5,348 nt of DNA from JAFAVZ01 sp036009105 (GCA_036009105.1 DASYMJ010000002.1:1-5348); one strand, 5' to 3'. Shown: positions 1-5,010, counted from the first letter of the stretch. The notes: generated by a model from the letters alone, not told the origin. A program made the numbers and translations.

Positions 1-675
1 CGCCGCGCAGAGGGACTCGGCGGCGGTCGAGATCCGCATCAGGCGCTCGAACATCTCCGCCGCCTCCGGCGTGTGGCCGCCGCGCGCCAGGGCCTGGGAG
101 AGGATGCACAGCGCGCGCGAGTAGTCGTACTTCGGATCCTCCTCGACGACCAGCTTCAGATCGCGGACGGCCGAGGCGTGGTCGCCGATGTGGAAGGAGG
201 CGACGCCGCGGCGGTAGAACGGATCGATCGAATCGGTGCGTTGGGCGAGCGCGTGGTCGAACGCCTCGCGCGCGTCGGCCCACTTCCTCTCCTCCGAGAG
301 CAGCTCGCCCAGCTCCTCGTAATTGCCGGGCGCCGGATTTTCGCGGACGATCGCGCGTAGCGCCTTGATCCGCCTCCGCCGCGTGGGGCCGCCGAACGTG
401 CTGCGCATCCGGCTGAAGTTCGGCAGCCCTTCCACGAGGAAGTACGCCGCCGCGCCGATCACGCCGCCGATCAGGATCAGCCAGATCCAGTAGCGGTCGC
501 CGCCCCGCCTGGCGAACGTGACCAGGGCCGCGATCTGGAGGATGAAGCCGTACGCGAAGATGGTGCGGAAGAGCGAGAAGCCTCCCTCGCCGCCCGCGCC
601 GTGAGGCGGATGCGGAGCGGCGAGGAGAGGCAGCGCCAGGCATAGCAGCAGCAGGAAAAAGGTCGATCTGCGCAC
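1..675 (-). CDS. Membrane-anchored tetratricopeptide (TPR) repeat protein, 3' end outside the window
   Basis: The first 225 codons are visible; the reading frame runs off the left edge with no stop. The N-terminus is hydrophobic (residues about 6-19, rich in Leu), followed by a Gly/His/Pro-rich stretch and two likely membrane helices at about 33-55 and 62-82 (the second begins with YWIWLILIGG). An Arg-rich patch (TRRRRIK, about 98-104) follows, then three TPR-like helical hairpins from about 105 onward, with typical features such as NYEELGELL, ADAREAFDHAL and SAVRDLKLVVEEDP. The paired membrane helices resemble the PLDc_N-type anchor found on TPR proteins of Acidobacteriota (family knowledge). 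TPRs bind protein partners, so a scaffold role near the membrane is inferred. The start is GTG at 675: an in-frame TAA lies just upstream (693-691) and the next in-frame ATG is only after the membrane helices. It is the last visible gene of the minus-strand cluster, 21 bp after the HEAT gene. No good Shine-Dalgarno is visible. The function is unknown. Confidence 0.82.
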   Translation of the reverse strand, partial: MRRSTFFLLLLCLALPLLAAPHPPHGAGGEGGFSLFRTIFAYGFILQIAALVTFARRGGDRYWIWLILIGGVIGAAAYFLVEGLPNFSRMRSTFGGPTRRRRIKALRAIVRENPAPGNYEELGELLSEERKWADAREAFDHALAQRTDSIDPFYRRGVASFHIGDHASAVRDLKLVVEEDPKYDYSRALCILSQALARGGHTPEAAEMFERLMRISTAAESLCAA

Positions 676-687
676 GGACGTGTGCGC
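670..687 (-). promoter_or_regulatory. Small inverted repeat covering the GTG start of the TPR gene
   Basis: GCGCAC and GTGCGC form a perfect 6-bp inverted repeat with a 6-base loop. In the minus-strand transcript, the GTG start codon lies inside the 3' arm. An all-but-one G/C stem here could limit initiation, but such short GC-rich dyads also arise by chance in a high-GC genome. Confidence 0.25.
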
Positions 688-689
688 GG

Positions 690-695
690 ATTATA
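690..695 (-). promoter_or_regulatory. Possible -10 box (TATAAT) just upstream of the TPR gene
   Basis: A perfect TATAAT on the minus strand lies in the 21-bp gap between the HEAT stop codon and the TPR GTG start. This is notable in a GC-rich region. No convincing -35 hexamer sits 16-18 bp upstream (the best there is GATGGA-like), and transcription from it would give a nearly leaderless message. It is a weak internal promoter candidate; otherwise the TPR gene is co-transcribed with the genes before it. Confidence 0.2.
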
Positions 696-696
696 G

Positions 697-1944
697 CTAG
701 TCCTTCAGGTACTCCATCAGATAGTCGGTCGCCTCTTTGGAGCCCATGATGGAGAGCTTGGAGATGATCTCCTTCTTCAGCTCCGGATCCTTCTCGCCGC
801 GGGCGAGATCGACCAGCGTTTTGGCGTTGCCCTGCAGGAAGAGAGAGTGGATGACCGCGGTGCGGACGTCGCGGCTCGGGTCGGTCTGGTAGATGGAGAG
901 CAGCAGCTGGCCGGACTTGGTGCCGCCGAGGAGGCCGAGGTTCCGGATGGCGGCGCTGCGCAGCTCGGGGTCCTTCTCGTTGCGCGCGAGCTCGCCCAGC
1001 TTGTCGGCGTTGCCGCCGATGAACATCGCCTGGATGATGCTCTTCTTGATGCTCTTGGTCGTCTCCACGGAGTAGAGGTCGGCCAGCTCCGCGCGGGCGC
1101 CGATGATGCCCAGCTGGCGGATCGCTTCCCCGCGCAGGTCCGGGTCCTTCTCCGCCTTGGCCGTGACCAGCAGGTGGTCGCGGTCGCCGGCGATCATGTA
1201 GGAGCGGAGCACCGACTTCTTGATGCGCACGTCGTTCGACGAGGAGTAGACGTCCGCGAGCACGACGCGGCTGCGGTCGCCCCCCATGATGCCGAGGTAG
1301 CGCAGGGCGCTGGCCTGCAGGTCGCGGTTGCCGTTGTCCTTGGCGATGCGGCCGAGGATCTCGAAGGCCTGGGGGGACGAGGTCTGGCTGAGGACGAAGA
1401 TCGCCTTGTCCTTGATCTTTTTGGAGGACTTCGGGTTCTTGAGCACCGTCTCCACGATGGGGATGGCCCGATCGGGCTCGCTGTGCATCAGCGCGTTGAG
1501 CGCCATCAGCTTGAGCTCTTCGTCGTCCACCCGCTCCGGCTCGATGCTCTGGCCGGCCTGCTGGCGCACTTCCACTTCCAGCGCCTGGGCGTCTTCGATC
1601 CACCGGCTGTGGGGGAACGTCTGGCGCAGCTCGGCGATGCTGGCCAGAGCCTCGGCGCGCTGGCCCATCTGCTTCTGGGCCCAGGCGCGCCAGTAGAGGG
1701 CGCCGTCCGCGTGGGACATCTTCATCTGGTAGACGCGGTCGAAGGCGGCGGCGGCCTTGCGCCACTCGTGCTCGTCGAGCAGGTCGGTGCCGTCGTCGTA
1801 CAGCTCTTCCTCGCGCTCCACGAGGCGTTCCTTGGCTTCTTTCGACTTCTCGCCGGCGTCGCTGCCGTCGAGGTAGGGCGTCGCCGTGGCCATCGCGGAG
1901 ATCGCGAACGCGGCGGCGAGGAGGAGGGTGCGGAGTGTTTTCAT
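697..1944 (-). CDS. Exported HEAT-repeat protein with an N-terminal TPR-like region
   Basis: This 415-residue protein begins with a clear signal peptide (MKTLRT, then a hydrophobic core to about residue 18, and an ATA signal peptidase I site at 19-21), so it should act in the periplasm or outer envelope. Residues about 43-130 are a charged, helical TPR-like segment (DEHEWRKAAAAFDRVYQ; WAQKQMGQRAEALASI; PHSRWIEDAQ), resembling tol-pal YbgF-type repeats. Residues about 142-415 are HEAT repeats (HEAT_2 type) of two alternating kinds, described in a separate entry. HEAT scaffolds bind other proteins; no catalytic motif is visible. The ATG at 1944 has a good ribosome binding site, GAGG followed by a 6-base spacer, and that GAGG overlaps the TGA stop of the anti-sigma gene, so translation is probably coupled. 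Position directly after an anti-sigma gene suggests a role in sensing or in the envelope response, but that is inference. The fold call is firm; the function is not known. Confidence 0.88.
   Translation of the reverse strand: MKTLRTLLLAAAFAISAMATATPYLDGSDAGEKSKEAKERLVEREEELYDDGTDLLDEHEWRKAAAAFDRVYQMKMSHADGALYWRAWAQKQMGQRAEALASIAELRQTFPHSRWIEDAQALEVEVRQQAGQSIEPERVDDEELKLMALNALMHSEPDRAIPIVETVLKNPKSSKKIKDKAIFVLSQTSSPQAFEILGRIAKDNGNRDLQASALRYLGIMGGDRSRVVLADVYSSSNDVRIKKSVLRSYMIAGDRDHLLVTAKAEKDPDLRGEAIRQLGIIGARAELADLYSVETTKSIKKSIIQAMFIGGNADKLGELARNEKDPELRSAAIRNLGLLGGTKSGQLLLSIYQTDPSRDVRTAVIHSLFLQGNAKTLVDLARGEKDPELKKEIISKLSIMGSKEATDYLMEYLKD
700..1521 (-). repeat. Alternating two-type HEAT repeat array, about 61-residue period
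   Basis: Within the HEAT gene, nine helical repeats alternate between two types. Type B starts at residues 142 (EELKLMAL), 207 (RDLQASAL), 268 (PDLRGEAI), 326 (PELRSAAI) and 387 (PELKKEII); the last three are preceded by EKD. Type A starts at 175 (KKIKDKAI), 239 (VRIKKSVL), 297 (KSIKKSII) and 358 (RDVRTAVI). Same-type spacing is 58-65 residues. The likeness is partly kept at DNA level: TCCTTCTCG recurs at 788 and 971 (183 bp apart), with TCCTTCTCC at 1145 (174 bp further). This points to growth by duplication of two-repeat units. Confidence 0.75.
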
Positions 1945-1952
1945 GGTTTTCC

Positions 1953-2744
1953 TCAGAGTGAATTCGAGTCGATCGGCGCGGTGCGCTGTTGCTCGGCGCG
2001 GCCGCCCTGCGCGCTCACGACGCGCACTTTGAACAGGAGCCCTTTCGCATCGATGCGTTTCTGCAGCGCGCTCACCTCCTCCGGCGTGAGCGAGGAACCG
2101 GCGTGCGAGAGCTCTACGAGCACCGGCTCCAGGTCGGACAACACGGAGGCGATCCGTTCGTCGCCGCGCTGGGCCGCCGTCTGGCGGTAGATGCGGTTCG
2201 ACGCGACGAGATCGACGGCTCGCCTCTGCTGCGATGAGATATCGAGAGACTTCTTCGGATCGGCGTTGGCCAGCTCGACGAGCATCCGCTCGGACATGTC
2301 GAGGTGGTCGCCCACCACCACCAGCAGGATGCGGTCGGGACTGGTCGCCGCGTCACCGCCCGCGCCCCTCACCCGGGCTTCGGCCACCCTATCCCCGCCG
2401 GCGGGGAGAGGGCCTTGAGACGGCGCGGTGTTGCGGGCATGCCACAGCTGGCCGCCGAAGAACGCGATGGCCACCAGGGCCGCGGCCGCGGCCAGGGTCT
2501 GCCAGCGCACGCCCGTCCGGCGCTCGCGTCCGAGCTTCCATCTGAGGCGGTTCCACACCTGCTCGCCGTACTGCTCTCCCCGATCGGGAACGGGAGCTTC
2601 ATCGACCAGAGCGAGCACGCGGCGGATGGTCTCGCACTGCGCGCGGCACGCGCCGCACACGCGCAGGTGCTCCTCGGCCGCCGGCGGCGCATCGTCGTCG
2701 TGGTAGTAGTGCGCTACCAGGGTTTCTTCGTTCAGGTGTTGCAT
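1953..2744 (-). CDS. Membrane anti-sigma factor, zf-HC2 / ZAS type
   Basis: This 263-residue protein should bind and hold the ECF sigma factor encoded just upstream. The cytoplasmic N-terminus carries the zinc-binding anti-sigma motif HX3CX2C at H26, C30 and C33, with H12 or H15 as a possible fourth ligand. A single membrane helix follows at about 83-101 (WQTLAAAAALVAIAFFGGQLW region), then a low-complexity linker (about 105-135) and a helical outer domain to the C-terminus (MSERMLVELANAD, SLDISSQQRRAVDLVASN, LSDLEPVLVELSHAGSSLTPEEVSALQKRI). The ATG at 2744 overlaps the end of the sigma gene by 13 bp and has GAGGT 7 bases ahead, the usual coupled arrangement that keeps sigma and anti-sigma in balance. 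The linker includes a GC-rich palindromic element, listed separately. The signal sensed and any regulatory protease cannot be read from the sequence. Confidence 0.9.
   Translation of the reverse strand: MQHLNEETLVAHYYHDDDAPPAAEEHLRVCGACRAQCETIRRVLALVDEAPVPDRGEQYGEQVWNRLRWKLGRERRTGVRWQTLAAAAALVAIAFFGGQLWHARNTAPSQGPLPAGGDRVAEARVRGAGGDAATSPDRILLVVVGDHLDMSERMLVELANADPKKSLDISSQQRRAVDLVASNRIYRQTAAQRGDERIASVLSDLEPVLVELSHAGSSLTPEEVSALQKRIDAKGLLFKVRVVSAQGGRAEQQRTAPIDSNSL
2364..2414. repeat. REP-like palindromic element embedded in the anti-sigma coding region
   Basis: At 2387-2412 is a near-perfect 26-bp palindrome: arms CCCTATCCCC and GGGGAGAGGG (one mismatch) around GCCGGC. It is preceded by CCCCTCACCC and a small GGC-TTCG-GCC hairpin (about 2377-2386). 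I recognise this CCCTCACCC / GGCTTCGGCC / CCTCTCCCC...GGGGAGAGG pattern as a type of interspersed extragenic palindrome common in high-GC bacteria. Here it lies in frame within a gene and encodes the flexible linker of the anti-sigma factor (QGPLPAGGDRVAEARVRGAGG) just outside the membrane helix. There is only one copy in this window, so its repeated nature is from pattern memory, not shown here. Confidence 0.6.
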
Positions 2745-3316
2745 TGGGTGGACCTCACGAACGGCTCCAGGGCTTCGCGAAGCTTCCGCACGGCGCGGAA
2801 GATGGTGTGCTTCGCGGCGTTGACCTGGATGCCGAGGGTTCTGCCGATCTCTTCGACCGGCATGCCGTCGAAATGGCGAAGGATGAAAGCCGTCCGCTCG
2901 TTGCCGCTGAGGCGCTCGAGGGCGGCGGTGACGTGCTGCTGCAGCTCGACGCTGAGCAGCAGGCGGTCCGGCTGCGGATCGGCGGCCGTGATCTCGCCCT
3001 GCAGCTGCTCGTCGGAGGTGTCGCCGGCGTAATGCTTGTCGTGACGGCCGCGGGAGCGGAGCAGGTCGAGCGAGCAGTTGACGGCGATCCGGTGCAGCCA
3101 GGTGCCGAAGTTCGCCCGCTCCTCGAACTGCTCGAGCTGTCGGTAGGCGCGGAGCAGGGTCTCCTGCACCACGTCGTCGGCATCATGCTCATTTCCGGTC
3201 ATGCGATAGGCCACTCGGAAGATGGGCTTGCTGTGACGCTCGACCAATTGCCGGAACGCCTCCGGGTCTCCCTGCCGGGCCCGGCTGACCGTTGCGACGT
3301 CGGTCGTCTGCTCCAT
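2732..3316 (-). CDS. ECF-family RNA polymerase sigma factor (RpoE-like)
   Basis: This is a 194-residue sigma-70 family protein of extracytoplasmic-function type. Region 2 spans about residues 18-92, with the core-binding and -10 recognition block FRVAYRMTGNEHDADDVVQE and the region 2.3/2.4 segment FGTWLHRIAVNCSLDLLR. A short acidic linker follows, then region 4 (about 124-185), including LSGNERTAFILRHFDGMPVEEIGRTLG and a helix-turn-helix ending in AKHTIFRAVRKLREAL, which reads the -35 element. There is no long C-terminal extension, so control should come from the adjacent anti-sigma. I chose the ATG at 3316 because it fits the family's usual N-terminus (MEQTTDVATVSRARQGDPEAF). A longer form from TTG at 3385 is possible: it is open, and AAGGATAGG lies 6 bases ahead, while the ATG has no clear Shine-Dalgarno. 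The gene heads the minus-strand cluster and overlaps the anti-sigma gene by 13 bp. Confidence 0.93.
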   Translation of the reverse strand: MEQTTDVATVSRARQGDPEAFRQLVERHSKPIFRVAYRMTGNEHDADDVVQETLLRAYRQLEQFEERANFGTWLHRIAVNCSLDLLRSRGRHDKHYAGDTSDEQLQGEITAADPQPDRLLLSVELQQHVTAALERLSGNERTAFILRHFDGMPVEEIGRTLGIQVNAAKHTIFRAVRKLREALEPFVRSTQCNT

Positions 3317-3434
3317 CTCGAAAGCGTTAGACTCGGAAGGTCGGAAAGGGTTAGCCCGCACGCTGTGTGTCAGGATGACACGCAATCGAAACCTATCCTT
3401 CGCTGATCCGTAACGTCAGTAGGCTATCGACATC
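3317..3434. promoter_or_regulatory. Divergent intergenic region between the sigma operon and the DUF4097-like gene
   Basis: This 118-bp region must hold the promoters for both the sigma cluster (minus) and the DUF4097-like gene (plus). For the plus direction, GAAACC (3388-3393), a 15-bp gap and CGTAAC (3409-3414) loosely resemble an ECF-type promoter (GAAC-like -35, CGT-like -10), which would fit control by the neighbouring sigma. No sigma-70 promoter stands out. The assignment is tentative. Confidence 0.35.
3367..3381. promoter_or_regulatory. Operator-like perfect dyad GTGTCA-N3-TGACAC
   Basis: GTGTCA and TGACAC form a perfect 6-bp inverted repeat around GGA. It lies about 50 bp upstream of the preferred sigma ATG and about 54 bp upstream of the DUF4097-like ATG. 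The form (short arms, 3-base centre) suits a dimeric DNA-binding regulator, but none is encoded in this window. If the sigma gene really starts at the TTG at 3385, the dyad would instead lie within coding sequence. Confidence 0.35.
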
Positions 3435-4280
3435 ATGAGAGCTGCTGCGCTGGCTTTGTTCTTCGTGACGGCGTTCACCACGCCGCCGTCGGCGCCAGCC
3501 GCGTCTCAGCGCCCCCTCATCGTCACCTCCGCGGACCACTCCCTCAAGGAAGGGGACGACTGCGAGCACTTCCACACCCAGAACACGACGTCCTTCCCCA
3601 AACAGGCGCGTCAGGAGGAGCAGCGCGACGTGGCCCTCTCCGGCATCGACCTGGTGAAGGTGCGCGCCAGCGAGGAAGGCGGCGTCTCGGTCCGCGGCTG
3701 GGACAAGCCGACGGCGCGCCTCACCGTCTGCAAGTACGCCATGGCCCTCACCGAAGTGGCCGCCCAGCGCGCCCTCGGCGCCGTGACCGTCTCCGTGCAC
3801 AACGGCGAGATCGTCTCCGCCGGCCCGGAGATCAGCGAGAACCAGGTGTGGTGGGTGCACATGATCCTGCGCGTCCCGAAGGCGTCCAACGTCGATGTCG
3901 CCTCGGCCAACGGCGGCATCGCCATCCGCAACATGACGGGCAGGGTGACGGCGCAGTCGACGAACGGCGGCATCTCCGTCGCCCAGTGCGGCGGCGACAG
4001 CCGCGTGACCACGGCCAACGGCGGCATCTCCATCGAGAAGATCTCCGGCCGCCTCGAGGCCAACACCCAGACCGGCCCCATCTCCCTCAAGCTCCGCGAC
4101 AGCATCATCCCCGCCCTGGAAGCCCGCACGGACGAACAGGGCGAGATCCTCTGCAAGAAGTGCAGCTCCGCCACCTGGGCCGCCAACCGCAAGTTCCTGC
4201 GTTTGGGCGGGGGCGCCCAGCCGCCCAGCATCCGCCTGTTCACGAACAGCGCGATGATCATGATCGAACAGGTGCGATAG
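3435..4280 (+). CDS. Secreted DUF4097-like beta-repeat protein
   Basis: This 281-residue protein starts with a signal peptide (residues 1 to about 23, AxA-like end at PAA), so it should be outside the cytoplasm. Its core matches the DUF4097 style of putative adhesin/beta-repeat proteins: a glycine- and valine-rich strand pattern (IDLVKVRASEEGGVSVRGWD, about 71-90) followed by ladder rungs with NGG at 159-161, 177-179 and 195-197 and a QTG at 212-214. The 17-18-residue period is typical of a stacked beta-helix-like fold. Cysteines are at 43, 99, 185, 240 and 243, the last two as CKKC, which could form a disulfide or bind metal. No catalytic motif is seen. The ATG at 3435 is supported by the signal peptide; the nearest AGG is 11 bases away, so the ribosome binding site is weak. 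DUF4097-type genes are often found beside ECF sigma/anti-sigma pairs, which fits its divergent placement. The molecular function is unknown. Confidence 0.8.
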   Translation: MRAAALALFFVTAFTTPPSAPAASQRPLIVTSADHSLKEGDDCEHFHTQNTTSFPKQARQEEQRDVALSGIDLVKVRASEEGGVSVRGWDKPTARLTVCKYAMALTEVAAQRALGAVTVSVHNGEIVSAGPEISENQVWWVHMILRVPKASNVDVASANGGIAIRNMTGRVTAQSTNGGISVAQCGGDSRVTTANGGISIEKISGRLEANTQTGPISLKLRDSIIPALEARTDEQGEILCKKCSSATWAANRKFLRLGGGAQPPSIRLFTNSAMIMIEQVR

Positions 4281-4296
4281 CCGGCTATTTGCGCAC
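4272..4296. terminator. Shared palindrome over both convergent stop codons; possible bidirectional terminator
   Basis: ATAGCCGGCTAT (4277-4288) is a perfect 12-bp palindrome. It contains the TAG of the plus-strand gene (4278-4280) and the TAG of the minus-strand gene (4287-4285). Flanking GTGCG (4272-4276) and CGCAC (4292-4296) can extend the stem, with a 3-base bulge. No U-rich tract follows on either strand, so it is not a textbook intrinsic terminator, but it is the only candidate in the 4-bp gap between these genes. Confidence 0.4.
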
Positions 4297-4929
4297 GTAC
4301 CAGTACGGAGCCACGGCCCTCAGCCGCTTCGGTTCCACCGAGCCCGAGCTCACGTATTTGACGTAGATGAGGTCCTCCGCTCGATCGACGCGGACGATCG
4401 TTGCGTCATGACGGTATCCTCCGTCGTACAGCTTCCGGCCCATGGTCGCCGTGGCCGATGTCAACGGCTCGAATGCGGGCGGGGCAGGAACGGCGACCGG
4501 GCGCTCGGCCGAGGAGAGTTTGGCTGCGATGGCCTCCGTACAGCGCCGCATGCGCCGGACCTGACTTCGCGTGACGGTCGGCTCGCCGAATGACGCGGAC
4601 GTCGGATTGTCGGTGTTTGTGTAAATCACGTTCCGGAAGCCGTGTCGGAACGCGAACGAATTCACGCCACCCGGTTGGATTTGGCCATAGATGAGCGTGC
4701 CGTTCGCCAGCGCCTGCATCTGTCCCTCATAAAGATTGGTGTAACCCTCGATGTGGAGAACATCACACCGCGGGCCGCGCACGACGAAGTTCAGTTCAAA
4801 GCCTTTGATGAGCGAACCGTCGAATGTGCTCTGAAGCTCACGCGCCGCCTGCATCCGGTCCTGTGCGGGCGTCGCCGAGAGTGCGAACGCTGTGAGAAAG
4901 AGGATGATCCGAGTTGCGTAACGAGCCAT
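4285..4929 (-). CDS. Secreted protein of unknown function, 214 residues, with SH3-like C-terminal segment
   Basis: I do not recognise the family. The N-terminus is a signal peptide (MARYATR, hydrophobic core to about residue 18, likely cleavage after TPA at 22). A conserved-looking beta-rich domain follows (about 40-105: GFELNFVVRGPRCDVLHIEGY, GQMQALANGTLIYGQIQPGGVNSFAF), with cysteines at C55 and C130 that could pair. After a Pro/Ala linker (about 142-153), the last 50 residues (GRKLYDGGYRHDATIVRVDRAED, IYVKYVSSG, LRAVAPYWYV) have the strand spacing of a small SH3/Tudor-like barrel; that is an inference from pattern only. I chose ATG 4929 over an upstream in-frame ATG (5010) because it starts exactly at the signal peptide and has GGGAG 9 bases ahead. 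That ribosome binding site lies in a hairpin. Part of the gene (4621-4800) is about 56% GC by hand count, against 75% in 3961-4020 of the neighbour, so it may have been acquired. It is monocistronic as far as can be seen. Confidence 0.72.
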   Translation of the reverse strand: MARYATRIILFLTAFALSATPAQDRMQAARELQSTFDGSLIKGFELNFVVRGPRCDVLHIEGYTNLYEGQMQALANGTLIYGQIQPGGVNSFAFRHGFRNVIYTNTDNPTSASFGEPTVTRSQVRRMRRCTEAIAAKLSSAERPVAVPAPPAFEPLTSATATMGRKLYDGGYRHDATIVRVDRAEDLIYVKYVSSGSVEPKRLRAVAPYWYVRK

Positions 4930-4931
4930 CG

Positions 4932-4964
4932 ATAGCGTCTCCCTTACTTGGGAGACACCGCTAT
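4932..4964 (-). promoter_or_regulatory. Hairpin that masks the ribosome binding site of the 214-residue gene
   Basis: In the minus-strand transcript, GUCUCCC pairs perfectly with GGGAGAC (7 bp, loop AAGUAA; DNA positions 4937-4943 and 4950-4956). An outer stem AUAGC/GCUAU (4960-4964 with 4932-4936) adds 5 bp across a 3-base bulge. The 3' arm contains the Shine-Dalgarno GGGAG, and the hairpin ends two bases before the AUG. This could be a translational switch, an RNA thermometer or a protein-binding site. Confidence 0.5.
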
Positions 4965-4971
4965 GGAACCT

Positions 4972-5010
4972 TTGTGGCGGCGCTTCGACAGCGGCCGGCA
5001 CGCGCCACAA
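4972..5010. promoter_or_regulatory. 8-bp inverted repeat in the divergent region
   Basis: TTGTGGCG (4972-4979) and CGCCACAA (5003-5010) are perfect inverted copies 23 bp apart, between the 214-residue gene and the DUF6232-like gene. A smaller CGCT/AGCG pair lies inside the spacer. The position suits a regulator site or cruciform serving both divergent promoters. I could not identify convincing -35/-10 elements in 4965-5037. Confidence 0.25.

Noticed and set aside
73..360. Plus-strand open frame of 95 codons opposite the TPR gene
   Set aside because: The minus strand shows consecutive TPR helices over this stretch; the plus frame has no recognisable feature.
784..1153. Spaced short DNA repeats (TCCTTCTCG-like) that might suggest a CRISPR or tandem array
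   Set aside because: They are 174-183 bp apart and are explained by HEAT repeat codons in a continuous reading frame.
847..2190. Long plus-strand open frame of 447 codons opposite the HEAT and anti-sigma genes
   Set aside because: Its protein is composed of Ala/Gly/Val/Asp/His-rich sequence with no domain, typical of the antisense of high-GC coding DNA, and both genes on the other strand have clear motifs and ribosome sites.
2744..3406. Plus-strand open frame opposite the sigma factor
   Set aside because: The minus strand encodes an unmistakable ECF sigma factor over the same bases; the plus frame is a shadow.
3393..4261. Minus-strand open frames opposite the DUF4097-like gene
   Set aside because: They are low-complexity and lack motifs, whereas the plus strand shows a signal peptide and a regular NGG ladder.
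3848..4366. Second plus-strand frame overlapping the 3' half of the DUF4097-like gene
   Set aside because: It is Arg/His/Pro/Gln-rich, as expected from a shifted frame of high-GC coding sequence, and crosses into the opposite-strand gene.
4930..5010. 27-residue N-terminal extension of the 214-residue protein (ATG at 5010)
   Set aside because: It would bury the signal peptide inside the protein and translate through the hairpin; the ATG at 4929 has its own Shine-Dalgarno.
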